Assembly: GCF_022376445.1 (NCBI RefSeq)
Contig: NW_025954961.1
Coordinates: forward strand, 1 to 64,000
DNA: 64,000 nucleotides
Reading direction: 5' to 3'
DNA from: Fomitopsis serialis
Taxonomy: Eukaryota; Basidiomycota; Agaricomycetes; Polyporales; Fomitopsidaceae
Below are positions 1 to 12,700 of the stretch, piece after piece. Each line of letters begins with the position of its first letter. Position 1 is the stretch's first letter. A program made the translations under genes and the position numbers. The notes beneath the pieces were generated by a model. The model was not told where the DNA came from, did not search any database, and worked only from the letters and a program-made list of their open reading frames with translations.

Positions 1-266
1 TCTTAGTTCTAGGGCTGCTGCCAATTCTCTCATGCACGTCTTCCATGGAATTATGCATCAGCAGGTGCAACAAATCGACACCGGGTTGTGGGGTTCGCTA
101 CAGTATGTGTTCATCGCGGCCAGAACACGGTCACGTGCAGACGAGACGCGTGTAATTTACTGTACACCTACATGTGCGGATCTATCGTACAATTGCAAGA
201 GAAACAAACCACCACTAACGGTGTACCACAGGTGTGTGACACCCTCTAGCCCGACAGGCGACCATC
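1..266. other. Downstream flank of SET-TPR gene 1, no gene seen
   Basis: This stretch lies beyond the stop codon of the minus-strand SET-TPR gene. I see no convincing coding exon, RNA gene or repeat in it. It probably holds that gene's 3' untranslated region and intergenic DNA. Confidence 0.4.
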
Positions 267-3139
267 TCAAAGGACGGTCTCGGCATACTGCGTCAGGCCA
301 AAACTTTCCAGCACCTTTGCTCCGTGCGACAGGAACAGCTCCCTGCCTCCGCCATACTCGACGTTGACCACTACCGCGCGCATCAGCACCACATCCCGTC
401 GTGAGTCAAGACACAACCAGTCCACTCACCGCTCTGCGCCGCCTTCAGCCACCTCTTCGCCTGCACCACATTTTTCACCTCCGCCCTATACCACACCGCT
501 ATCCTTAGCATCGCGAGCACGCCCCTCTCCACATCCATACACCTCGAGAGGTCAGTCACGTCCACCGGCAGCGTGTCCTTCTGCCTCCGCTTCAGGGCCG
601 CCGCCGTGGTGTCGCGCCGCGTCGCGTCCGTCATGACGAACCCTGGGACACGAGCGCCCGGACGGTCGTCTCCAACGCCTCCGTCTGCGTCGCGACGTCC
701 GCGCGGAGCTTCTCCCCGATCGAGTGGACCACCCGCGCGAGCGCCGGGCGGTACGTCCCCCTCGCCTCCGCGTACGTCGCCCGTAGCGCCGCCTCGAACC
801 CGCGCAGGCGGTCCATCGGCTCCTGGAACAGCGGCCCCGCCGTCAACCCACGGACCACCGCCTCCCGCCGCCTCAGCGCGTCCGCGCCGTCCGCCCTGTC
901 CAGCACACAGAGCGCGCACTCACATTCCCAGCCCGCCGGGAAGTACCGCTGCAGCGCCTTCGCGCGCTCATGGTACCCCTTGTCTGGGGAGACGTACGGC
1001 ACCGTCACCTCCTCGCCCGCCCGGATCGGCGCGACGGCGCGCACGGCGAGGATGTCCCCGAACACCACCACCCGCGCGTTCCCCGCGCAGGAGTGGTTCA
1101 GGAGCGACGGCAGCAGGTGCAGCGCGTTGGGCGAGTGCCACATGTCGCCGTCCTCGGCATATTCGTAGCCGGCCAGATGGAGGGAGCACTGATCAAAGGA
1201 GTTGTACAAGCAGATCGCCTCGAGACGGCCGACGTCGAGGTTGATTGTTGGCTCGAGGGGCTCCACGGGTCGCAGATCGAGACGCGAAGGGGGAGAGGTC
1301 ACTGGAGGCAGCGGATAGTCCGGGCCTGCGTAGAGGTGCAAGACCTGCGCGTAGACGTCCGGGTTTCCGTAGATCGTCTGCGCCGCCTTGGCGATGTTGG
1401 CGCATTGGGAGCGCGTCATGAAGCTGGAGGTCTTGCAGTTGAGGGCGGTCCGCCACATGTCAGCGCGGAGGTCCCCTCTGCCACCATTGAGATTGCCTTG
1501 GAGACCATCTTGTAGCATTGGTTGAGCACTGCTTCCGTACAAGACTTCCTGAGTTAGGGTGACACGTACCAAGAGCTCCCCAGCCGCGATATCCTTCGTT
1601 GCCACAATACCTCGCCCGTGGCCGGGCACGTCCTTGACTTCCACAGGTCCAGTATAGTCTGCAGCATCCAATCTGCTAGTTCGCTGGGACTCCTCAAACA
1701 ATTTCGCCCAGTCGTACTTTCCCGTCGAGCTCTCACGTAACCGATCTTCGCACCGGCGGATCCAATTCGCGTCTTCAGCGTTGTTGGTACTAGACCCCCG
1801 ATGTTGCTGGAAGAGCTGCCTAGCGATTGCATAGTTGCGCCTACCGTACTCCGCACGCGCCGCGCGGAGGAGAGCTTTGTTCCGGAGCGCAGGGGGCAGT
1901 TCAGACGCGACCAAGACAGAGCGAGCATCATGTAGGGCACCAGAGAAGAAGTCGAGGCGCATATACGCTTCTGCGCGGTTCAGCCGGAGTACCAGAGAGC
2001 CCGGGTTGATCTTGAGCCCACGAGAGTAAGCCAGAGCAGCAGGGAACCAGCGAGAGGCCTTGAAGTGCTCGTTCCCCTGCAGTCGCCAGTAGTCGTCGGT
2101 TTGCAGTGTCTCTAGAGGTTCCGGGAGACTCGTATACGTTGTTGTCTCGAAACGCGTACCGGGAAGCATCTGCCTGTACGGTGCGAGTGGCACGATATCA
2201 GTGGGCGATTCTACGCGGACGAGCGGCTTGTCGCTCTGTTGTGATGGCATTATGACCGGTTCTCGGACGAGGAGCACGGTACCTTTGGGGAATAGAAGGT
2301 CGATGTCTTGCGGAGAGGCATCGAAGGTGGTCGGGTAGTTGTAGAAGGAAAAATCGAAGGCGTTTCCTTCCTCGTCTTCCACGACTGTCTGCATAGCGTA
2401 GAACGATGCTACACCAGAGTCAGCGGAGTGCAGGATCTAAACAGAAGGATTACACACTGCAGGGCGCGATGATACGGCATCGCAGAGAACGGCCCTATAC
2501 AGAGTATGTCAAACGAGGATTACGTGGACTGATCGACGTTTGCGCACAGTGGCGGGCCGACGCAAAAACATGTCCGACAGCAGTACTGGAGCGAGGTCAG
2601 AGCATTCTAGGAACAATATCGGTAGCGTGCGCACTTGGTTCCAGCTGATCCCATGGTGCCTTACTCGAGTGCTTCGAAAAGCCAGTCACCTTCACAATGG
2701 AACGAGATTGGCCCTTCTCCAGCTGCGTAGCGAATTGTTTGTCTTGGTCCCTGCGCGCAGCAACCTGAGTCGCTATAAGATAGGTTCGCGGCGATGCCTT
2801 AGGTATTATGTACTGTGGACCGCCACCGCCTTCAAACCACGCCTTGTATCCGACCGCCGCCACCTCTTGTTCCTCCGGCGACATCGCCATCTTCAGCCGG
2901 AGCAGCCCGCCGTTGCCTTCCACGTACTTGCTGTCCTCTTCGTCGGTCGTGCCATCAGTGGGCGGGTTGAATTTGGTGCTCATTTCAGCCAGAACGTCGC
3001 CGATGGTCTCCGGGGTGGCGCCTAGGTCGGCGGCGAGGTTGATCATGTCTTCGAAGTTTACCGACTGCGAGTCGATACCATAGTCCTCGGGAACGAGGCC
3101 CATTTGCACCAGGTGCATCAGGTGCATAGCCAGCGCCAT
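267..3139 (-). CDS. SET domain + TPR protein, copy 1 (frame-shifted near 641)
   Basis: Putative protein-lysine methyltransferase of the TPR-SET (SMYD-like, no MYND finger) type. The model is exon 1 at 2635-3139, a small exon starting at 2585, a large exon at 430-2408 and a last exon at 267-370. The large exon shows TPR helices (GNEHFKASRWFPAALAYSRG), then the SET core with NHSC, GEEVTVPY and a post-SET CxCxxC (CECALC). The last intron (371-429) is in the same place and phase as in the paralogue at 37017-39778, and both proteins end with a matching GGGRELF/GGGKELF block. Near 641 the open frame stops early (SQGSS-stop), while the paralogue-like C-terminus (FVMTDATRRD...) continues one frame over, as if one base were missing. 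The middle splice junctions between exons 1 and 3 are uncertain. The substrate is unknown. Confidence 0.82.
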
Positions 3140-3504
3140 TGCGAGAGTGCGGTGTCAAGTCGATGGGCGAGGTCGGTGGCGGTCAAGCCCTGCACGCTGC
3201 TATATATGCATGCCTGCACGCGCAGAAGAAGACGCTTATCACGGTATGCACCCATCGCCTAGTTCGATCGCGGCAGCCACCGAGCGAGGAGAGTATTGTT
3301 CTCCACAGTACCCCGCACAACGAACAATAGAGCCAGAGTTTGTCTCTTATATGGGCCTCATGCCCTATAGTACACATACAGTACAGGATGCCTCGGTGCT
3401 CCCACAGCGACCTTCACGTGTGAGCTGACCTGAGAGCTTCAAGTACTTGAGTCTCTCGGTGCTTTCACAAATTCGACGACGCACCTTCAAGTTCACAGCA
3501 AGCC
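3140..3504. other. Intergenic, upstream of SET-TPR 1
   Basis: This lies between the start of SET-TPR gene 1 and the stop of the nicotinamidase gene on the same strand. A TATA-like tatatatg lies near 3200. Short open frames on both strands show no recognisable protein. It probably contains the promoter of the SET-TPR gene and the 3' end of the nicotinamidase transcript. Confidence 0.35.
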
Positions 3505-4274
3505 TCACGCGCTGCCCGACAGCTCACGCACGCGACCGACCTCCTCTCCATCCGCCCGCACGATGCCCACCCCCTTCTCCTTCAACTGCGCAGCAGCCTT
3601 CTCCCAGCCCTCCTGCCCGCCAACGCTCCTCGTCGCCTCCTCAACCACATACGTCTTCCACCCCTCCTCCGCACAATCCACCGCACTATGGAACACGCAG
3701 TAGTCCCCCGCCAGCCCCGTCACAAACACCTCCGTCACCTCATGCCCCCTCAGCAGATCCGCCAGCTCGCTCACCGCCGACGCGAGCGGCGGGTCGCGCA
3801 GCGGGCTCCGGAACGCAGAGTACATCTCCACGCGCGGATCCGTGCCCTTCAGCACGACGCGGTCGAGCCTGTCCGCGGCGAGCTCGCGCACGAGCGCGTT
3901 CCCCGGCGTGCCCGCGACACAGTGGTCCGGCCACAGCTGCGTCTCGTACGTCTCGCGCGCGTTCGCGGGGTTCGTGATCGTGGTGACGGACGTGTACGGC
4001 TCCGCGTCGGGCCCGTGGTTCGACGCGAAGCTGACGTGGTTCGGCGGGTGGTGGTCCTTCGTCGCGATTTTGAGGACGAAGGGGAGGGCGAGGAGGTCGT
4101 TGATAACGGGGACGACCGCCCGCCCATCGGGAACAGCGAGAGCACCGTTCTGAGCGCAGACTCGGCGTCAGTACGTCAGATTGCTGGAGTCATAGAGAAT
4201 GTTTGTACGCGTGGGCAAAAGTCCTCTTGGACATCCACGATGAGGAGCGCAGGACGAAAGGCAGTTGCGGACAT
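3505..4274 (-). CDS. PNC1: Nicotinamidase (isochorismatase-fold), PNC1-like
   Basis: Hydrolyses nicotinamide to nicotinate and ammonia in the NAD+ salvage pathway. Two exons (4209-4274 and 3505-4149, intron 4150-4208) give an uninterrupted protein of about 236 residues, the usual size for the family. The catalytic triad is visible: Asp14 in LLIVDVQEDF, Lys in VVLKGTD and Cys in GLAGDYCVF. The metal-binding segment reads KDHHPPNH. The end of the protein is the normal alpha/beta C-terminus. There is no signal peptide, so it should be cytosolic or nuclear. The 3' half is very GC-rich, which produces long antisense open frames that I do not consider genes. No frameshift is present, unlike in its neighbours. 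Confidence 0.92.
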
Positions 4275-4472
4275 GGCAGACGGGAGATAAGGATGAGATC
4301 TTGAAAAATGCGCAGTCAAGGTACGGAGCGGTGAGCACAGACGCTCCTCTGTCAGTGTCAGATTATATGAGACGCGAGTAGCTATACATAGCTAGAGTTC
4401 TAAGATACAGCAAGTATAAGCACTAAACAAGATGGCCTGCGTGTCAGTATACAGGATGCGAGCCGCGTCTCG

Positions 4473-6343
4473 CTATGATGCACCCGCCGTCTCCGCCCAC
4501 TCCTTGCTGCCCATCTGCACAAGCCGAGAGCAACACCGCGCAAAGGCAAACAGCTCCTCGTCTCCGCTGAAGATCGAGCTTGAGATGACCATGTCGCCTG
4601 GCAACCCTGCGATAAGTGCGTGTTCAGCCCGAGGCTCCGCTGACGTTTCCTAGCTATGCACTCACGAGATCATCCATCATCTGCCGCATCTGGTCCGACA
4701 CAGCTCCGCTAGCATCGTTCGCGTCTTCCGTGAATATTTGAGCGATTGGTACCTCGGAAGTAACGAAAATCTTGGCCTTGCTCTCGTAACAAGCTACAAT
4801 GTACCCTTCATCAACGCTGTCACTTGACGGGCAGGGGCAGGGGACCGCATACCATCAATGAAGGTGATGAACCTCCTCGCCTTGTCCTTCTGGCTCATAC
4901 CCATCTTTGGCACGTCCAGAATGAATATCGTCTTGAAGTTCTTCACGATCTCCAGATAGTCCGCCGCGCTCAACGGCATCCCGCACAGCTCGTCGAAGCG
5001 AAACTTCGCCACCGTGCTCGAGCTCTCCGGCACGGTGATAGTGCGGCCCCACGTCGTGAGCTTGCGGTTGTGCTGCACGGGGTCGGACGGGTCGGAGGTG
5101 AGTGCCTTGAAGATCTTCTCGACTTCGGCTTCGTTCTCGGGCGTGAGCGGGTCGTAGTACACATGGGAGAGCGTGCGGGGTATCCGCCGGTAGTCTGTGA
5201 GTTCGTCAGTGATCGCCGGGCGCATGGGAGTATTTCGAGGTTCACCTGTGCCGGAGTCGAGGTCCGTGACGTCGAACTGGGTCTTCAGAAGCTCAATACA
5301 AGGAACGAAGCTTGATCGTTGGATCCCATTCTTATATAGCTCATCTGGATGTCGACTGAACAACCAAATCAGCGTCATGGTACATACGAACCGGCATAAC
5401 CCACTTGGAGGTAATGACGCAGATGACACCATGGTTCAGCAGGCGCTCGAACAGCTGCCTTAAGATCATCGCGTCCGCGATATCGGTCACCTAAGGAGCC
5501 GTTTGAGTTCCCTGTCCCCCGACATCTGTGACATTGCGTACCTGGAACTCATCAAAGCAGAGGATGTATGCCTCGCTCGCAAGCTCCCGTGCAACAGGGC
5601 CAATAATGTCGCCTCCCTGGTACCCGAGCTTCGCCTTCGTTGCGTGCACCGCTTGTGCACGTCGATCATGAAGGCGTGGAAGTGCACTCGCCGCTTGCGC
5701 TTGATATGTGGCGGGATGCCTCGTAGAAGAGGTCCATGAGCATGGTCTTGCCAGTCCCGACATCGCCATAGAGGTACAGGCCCTTTGGTCTGTTCTCGGT
5801 TGACGCTGCGCTGTGCTCGTGCTCTGACCGGCGGAGGAAGCGAGCAAACTGGAGACTGTAAGTGATATTGGATTGCACGGCGAGGACTGCGACTGACCAA
5901 AGATGGACGCGGCTGCTCATGAGGGACGGTGGTGGTTGGTAGGTCGCGACCTCGTCATGGAGCTTCTGCAACTTCCCGATGATCCTCTCCTGATGTGCGT
6001 CGTATCGCAGGACACCGGAGTCGACGAGCTTGTGGTATCTCGCTAGGGGTGATGATGTTGCTGTAAGCGTGAGATGTCCCTCTCACTCCTGCCACCCGAT
6101 ATGGACACCACCTTGCTCCGATTGCGACTGCGGTGCGTACTTCGCCTGTAGAATGGAGGCTTCGCGCCCGTCGAGGCCCTGCCTCTCGGCTGTCCGATCG
6201 GCTGCTAATGAGGAATTGAGCCGTCTTCTGTGAGCGATCGACCGGTGAACGATAGAACGAACAGCGAGGCGGCGGTACGGCAGAGCAGTCAGTCGGTGTT
6301 GGGAGGAGGCGATGTATGGCCGTAGACTGAACACGAGCCGCAT
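4473..6343 (-). CDS. AFG1: AFG1/LACE1-type mitochondrial AAA-like ATPase (frame-shifted)
   Basis: Homologue of yeast Afg1, an inner-membrane-associated ATPase that helps degrade mitochondrially encoded respiratory subunits. The first exon (down from 6343) has an arginine-rich, acid-poor N-terminus typical of a mitochondrial targeting sequence. Later exons show Walker A (GDVGTGKTMLMDLFYE), the VHFHAFMIDVHKR segment, Walker B (ILCFDEFQ) followed after an intron by VTDIADAMILRQLFERLL, and the sensor region VICVITS. The last exon ends in GASx-stop at 4473. Two single-base losses seem to break the frame, near 5721 (after DLFYE) and near 5650 (after VHKR), because the conserved sequence resumes one frame over both times. 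The boundary of the first intron is not certain. Confidence 0.88.
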
Positions 6344-6764
6344 CTTGCTACGAGCCTAGTTCGCGGTCAGCCCAATTATAGGATGAGCCTGGAGTGTTTA
6401 CGGAGCCCCTGCGAGGACCAGCTCCCTACGAGGATCAAGATGTCGCGAAGGGTCGGCCGACGCTGCGTGACAGGCGGTCCAGGAACACGTGAAATGCACT
6501 CCGTGAAGATCGGGCTTGTCGATCGGGTTGGCGCGGAACGCCGCCACTCTCACCCGCAGTCCGAGTCGAGGCACTGGCTGGCCGAGTCGCACCAGGAGAT
6601 CCGCACATAATGAACGCTGTGTACTTCATTCCGAACATCCCGAGAGTCCAGTTCCGTGTGATTGTAACTACTGTTCGAACAACTGTCACAACATACATAG
6701 AAGTACAGTACTTGCTGATACAAGCAAATATTAGTGAAATAAAGCACAAAATGAGATCACAACT
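6344..6764. other. Intergenic between formin 3' end and AFG1 start
   Basis: It is AT-rich near 6650-6760, next to the formin stop, consistent with that gene's 3' untranslated region. The part next to 6344 should hold the AFG1 promoter. Open frames on both strands do not resemble known proteins. Confidence 0.35.
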
Positions 6765-9700
6765 TCAGTCAAAAACGCGGCTTGTCCGTGCACCATCGAA
6801 AAATATCTTGCTGACCGGCTGTTTCTGTGTCCGTGGGCGCAGCCGGCCTGTCCGCACGGTAAGATGCCTGATCGAAATCGCCGCGACCGATAGATCGACC
6901 TCCTGCACGGCCTTGAGAGCTCGGAGGTGCCAGCAATGCAGGTGAAGCGGACGGAGTGATATCCTGCTTGATGGTCTGTACATCCATTCAGCGTTGTGAC
7001 GATCGGTGAAGAGAGCTCGTCTTACCGACTCAGATTCACTACGAGGATGTTCCTGGGGCGAGACCTTCGGCGCAGCTTCCCTGGTCTTCTCATCTGCATC
7101 GTGCACGTCCAGAGCCGCTTTCTACAATGCAAGTGAGAAGGAGAACACTTGACGACAATAAGGGCACATCACCTGCAATGAAGATGAGAATGATAGAATG
7201 AGACCAAAGAACTCTTCCGGCTTCGGCGTGTCTTGGGCATCAGGATTCTCCCCATAGAACGCAAGAAGCGAGCGGAGTTCGTTGTCCAAGGCCACAGCCA
7301 TGTTCTTCAACGCGTTCACACTAGGGCACCTGTCTTCACGAAAGGCTAAAATACCGGGGTTAATTTCGCCGATGAGAGCAGAGCAGAGGAAGAGTTGCGC
7401 ACCTGCATTACTGCAACAAACCTGTCGCCAGGTGCCTGAGGCGTGCCCTGCATCGCGCGTATCTCTTCAGTGACACGCTTCATGCCTTCTACCAGGGATT
7501 GCACGGAAGCGCTGAGCGTCTGCACCGACACTGAGAAGAGCCGACGAGCGTAAGTAATCGTCGGAACTGAGGACGACGCATGTTGTTACCTCGCGCCGCG
7601 GCTTCCAGATGGGGCATGTCTTCAACGAAGAGAACAAGATTCGCATCGCTCCTCAGTAGCACCTTCGCCAAATAATGTAAGAGCGTCGGACAGTCAGAGC
7701 CGCCCTTAGCTGTCCTCGTCTCTTTCATCTACTCTCAATTAGTCGGGTGCAACATCTACGTAAGATTTCAAGCCCACCTTTGACAACGCCTCTAGTTGGA
7801 AGCCTCTCGCGCCACCTCGGAATGTCGACCCATTCAAGGCATTACCGACAGCGAGAACAGCCTTAGAAGATCAATGCTTTAGTGAAGAATCGCGGGCACC
7901 TATATCTCCTTTACCTGGAGGACGGTCTTGAACCTAGAGGACGAGCGTAGTTCGTGGGATGCATTCCGAACGATGTTGAGCTCGGGCCGGATCTCTTCGA
8001 TCTCCAGTTCCAACTTCTGTCGGTAGAGCATACAATCCAATCGCTGCGACAACCTCGGTATCGACATGATCTAAGAGGTGCCAGTCAATCAACAGAGGCG
8101 ATCCGTCGGGTTCAGTATAATCTGACCTGGTAGAAGTACTGATCCGCCTTAGCCAGCTTGGTGACATCGCCGAAATCTCTCAGCCTGGCGACCTACCGTG
8201 ATCGTGTCGTCAGACCTGATGTCGTACGCCAGATGTTTACAAATACCTCTTCAGTCGTTGGCAATTGTCGACCGATGGCCCTCAGGTCATCAATCGACAA
8301 CTTGCTATCATCAAGCGTGAGGAGGGCAAGACGAATATCAGGCAGCTCCCTCTTGATGCCAGACAACATGATGGCTATACACGACACGTCAGACAATAGT
8401 CAGTGGTCAATCCCAGCAAAATAGTCGCTCACCGACATTGTTCGCCCGAGTAATATCCAACAGCGTCGTCACCGACTGCTTCCGCGGCGACGTCACTGAC
8501 ATCTGCGACGGGCTCGCAGGCGAATTGTCAATAGCGAAAGTCGCCTCCAGATCCGCGAGGTCGAATGGCGCATCCGACTGTATCTGTGTCCATACCGTAG
8601 ACCCCAGTACGGGAGCGGAGAGCTTGTTCCAGAAGAACGGTTTGAGACGCTTCGCCGGTTTGTTCACTTGGAGCGGACGCCTGTAGGCTGATGGTGGCGG
8701 CGGGGGACCGGGCGGTGGTGGAGGACCGGGAGGTGGTGGTGCAGCACTTGGTGGAGGTGGCGGCGGCGGCGGAGGGGCAGGCGGCGAGAACGATGCAGGA
8801 GCACCAGATGCAGGAGAGGTTGGTGGTGGCGGCGGTGGTGGCGGTGGTGGTGGTGGCTGCAGGACAGTGGATTCGTGCCCATTGACGAGTCCTGGTGGGC
8901 TAGCCGGTGGTGGTGGTGGTGGTGGTGGCGGCGGCGGCGGCGGTGGCGTCGACGCGAAGGTTGTCGGCATCGTCTCTGCGACGGAAGAAGTTAACGCTGG
9001 GGATCAGAACGTGGAGGGGGCGGGGGAGGAGGTGGGGGAGGAGGCGCAGCAACAGCAGGTAGACCTGGGATGCCATTCGAAGTGGCAGCAACCGACCAAG
9101 TCTTGGGTGGCCCAGGGGGCGGTGGCGGCGGAGCGACCTGTCGCTTGAAGGTCGATTCCGTGATGTACTTCGGTTTGGCCGCAAGCAGGGTTTCCAATTC
9201 TTGTATCTTGGTCCGTAAAGTGAAAATCTCCTCATCCTTTTCCGTCAGGCTGGCAATCGCACGCGTAGCCATCATCTCCGCGTCGATTTCAGCTTCCTTT
9301 GACTCCTCTCTCGTCTCTTCTCGTGAGCGAAAACGAGAGTATACGGATTCGAGGGCACGCTTCAAATAAACGATCTCCTTGCCCTTCATACCTAACGAGA
9401 CTTCAAGCTCGCCGTTCTGCGAGGAATCAGTGATATTGCTAGCATGGTTTGGATGCTTTACGACGCACCTGTATCTTGAGTTTCGCGATTTCCTCCATTA
9501 GAGCGTTCCATTTGACTCGGTCACGCTCACGTTTGGCGCGCTCGTCCTGCTCATTCGTTTAGACCATTAGACCATGAACCTGATTGGAACGAGTGAACAC
9601 CCACTGCGTCTCGACCTTCACTAGGATTCTGGGCTTTCAACCTCTCCAATTCGGCCTGGAGTTGCGAGGCTTCTTTCTCCTTCTGGACAAGACGTTGTAC

Positions 9701-12700
9701 GACGCCATGGAAGCTCTGCTTCGACTACAAGGGATGAGCTGGAGGAATGAGACGGTTTCAGGATGCCATACCTCGGTAGCCAGGCTACTACCGCCACGCA
9801 CGCCAGCCGCTGGACCTGAACTGAGAGCTCTTAGGGTCTTGATCTCAGCAGCATGCTCAGCATCTGGTTCCGCAGCTCGCTCCTCTGAGGGTTAATCTCA
9901 GCCAGCCATTAGTCCGCCGAGGACGAGAGTATTACCTCTTGACTCAACGAATCGACTCCAGCACGAAGCGACTCCAGCTCCTCGACAGGATGGATTCGTG
10001 TCCTTCAAGAGGTGCTCTGACCTCCAGAATTGACCGGTTACGTGCTGAACAGATGCAATGAACTGTTTAAACATGGTATCCAGCTACCTTCGCTAGGAAC
10101 GGAATCAGTATGAAGTCACGGTGAGCGCAATATGTGCATACAGGTCACTCAGAGTCGCTACTCCTCAGCAACTTGTCAACAGTGATGAGCAAATCGCCCT
10201 TCAGTTGACTGGGATGTCAGCTGTCATACACACAAACAACTAAGCGAAGAGCTCACCTATCGAGATCCCTCTCCACGAGCGAACTCAAAGCACTCAAGAT
10301 CTGCAGGACAGTCGCATAGAGTGTCTGATCATCCCGTGCCGCGTGTAGCAAGTGTTCGACCACTGGCTCAGAAGTGAATGTGGATGGTCATCGCCTACGA
10401 GATTACGTGCGCGCTCCCGCATGTCCTCCTCGTCTTCGAACTTCTCCTCGGTATATACGTCGAGCTGGGTGACCAAGGAATCTGGAGGTTTAATGTACCG
10501 TAGTGTCTAACGAGCAAGTTATACAAGGCGTCGAGTGCATTATCCTGAAACACATACCACAATCACTTCATTCAACCCGCGTCGACCAAACTCTTCTCTA
10601 AGGAGTATACGATCCTCCAGAGCGTCAGGACAGTTGGTCAGAGCATTGATCAGGGCCATGGATGCGGTCCGAGCTTCCCATACACCATCCTCCTCGTTGG
10701 TGTAGCCGAACTCGTTCGTGATCGTCCCGTCGTCTGTGATCTCTGGCAAACGAAGCGAAGCAATGAGCTCCTGGAAGCGGAACGCCTCCTCAAACTCCAC
10801 TCTGTAATCCGACATGGCAGCCAAGACTGCCTTGTGGCCTTCGGTCAGCGAGAGAACGCATATTGCCGCCAGGACCTCGGAAGTCAGCGTTCGAAGTCGA
10901 ATAGAGGAGCCGTGGAGTGAGTAGGCGATATGGGTTATAAGCGTCGGTGATCTGAGCACTTCGCTGAAACCGGGCTGTGAACCATAATGAGCAACGCTGG
11001 TTCATAGTGACAAATTGGATTTACCTCAGTATTCAGCAAGACCCGCAGGCACTTGATGATTTCCAACAGTACAGTCTCCTCGATCTCGGTCAGCTTCTTC
11101 CGCTTCCCGCCCTTGCTCACAAGCCCACCCAGCAGCTTTCCAATAGCGTCCATACCATTTTCCTCACCAACAAACTCCTCTACCCAAACCAGACTCGCAG
11201 TGGAGAGGTGCACGCGGAGGGAGATGAGGTGCTTCACGAGCTTCATGTCCGTAGCCCTCCCGCTGCGAATGCCGTCAGCATACCACTTCGGAGTCTTCTC
11301 TATCTCCTTTGCTCCGGAGACAGCTCCCTTCTCCCCGCCCGATGACGTCCACCAACTACTCCAGAGACCGCCTGTGGACTGCGGCTGTAGTGTCGCCGTC
11401 GTTATACTATCGGCTTGCGACTTCGCGGAACCAGCTGAGTCTCGCCGTCTGTGACTGAAGTCGCCGCTTGCACGCAGATCAGGACTCGACGTAGGGGACC
11501 CGGCACTTCCCCAGTAGCAATGGAGAGGCGCTTCATGAAGCCCGAATCGCCTGTCAGTTGAGGGACTAGGCGTGGTAGAAATGCTGCTGCACTGGCGGGT
11601 CCGTATGTGGATGGCAGTGCGGTATGCATAGCGGTCTGCCTTGCACCAGCAGCTCGTGACATGGTCGAACTGCGAGATACAGCTTGATTGCGAAGTAGAA
11701 TCTGCTTCTTCTCCAGCGGAAGTTGGTACATGGGCTCCCGCTTAGCCCCCTTGAACCCTAGTTCGTCCTATACCACAAAATCAGTTCTTGCGGTCCAGTA
11801 CTCGCAACCTACGTCAACTTACGAGTACATGTTCAAACTCGCGTTCATCAAAACCATTCGTTTCCTGGTCTTCCATCTCGAAGGCATTGCCTACTATAGT
11901 CCCGCCAGTATGTTGTTCGACCAGCTTGGGTTCGCTGACAGTCTTCTCTTTCGCGGCTATTGTCCCGATATGAGCCTCGGGACTAGTCGGTCGCATCCAG
12001 CCATCAAATATGCTAGAAAACCTGTTTTGCGAGATCGACGCACGCCAGTCAGCGGTCATACTAGAATTCGGGCTTGCCGGTGCCTCCGGTTGTGCAAGTT
12101 CTTTCTGTTTCGCTGTTCCTTCTGCTTCATCGCTCTCTTCGGCTTCCTCGAGGTCAGCGAGCCGTCTGATAGTATCCTCTGAGGGTTCGGTTGATGTGGT
12201 AGATACTTGTCTGCTCTTCGACCTGCGATACCACTCGTCTGGGACACAGAAACGGAAACTGCGAGACGCGGTAGACGGAGATGAGACGAAAGGGTTGGGC
12301 TAGAGGGTGATTCTAGGATGCTCGATAATGTACTCGTAAATGGCAGCCTGGATGATTCTATGACATGTGTCCATTCAGCGACTAGTAGAGCATTGGGAAT
12401 AGTGCTCACTTTCCGCGTCCTCTTGAGCCCATACCTCCTCCAGTACATAGTCCAGGGTACCACCTCCCGGAATCGGAAGTGCTTTCATGAGCCCTAGCTG
12501 TTCGACCACTTGGTCAACGCCTCTCGAACCGTCATGGTTCTCGAGAGGAATAGCTTCCACTGGAAGCCGTCATGTATCTCAGGGACGCGTAGGAAAGTGC
12601 ATATGAGTGCGAGGAAGGGATGAAGGGATACCAGCCGTAGCACCGGAGTGTGTAAATGCGATGTTAGCGGGAACGCTGAGAAGTGCCGTTCGGAGCGCGG

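Noticed and set aside
573..1515. Long plus-strand open frames rich in Arg/Pro opposite SET-TPR gene 1
   Set aside because: They are antisense to a well-supported gene, arise from GC-rich codon bias and show no family resemblance.
3688..4290. 200-codon plus-strand frame opposite the nicotinamidase gene
   Set aside because: The minus strand encodes a complete nicotinamidase with all catalytic residues; the plus frame is Arg/Val low complexity.
8691..8885. Plus-strand glycine/valine-rich frames in the formin FH1 region
   Set aside because: They are the complement of polyproline codons.
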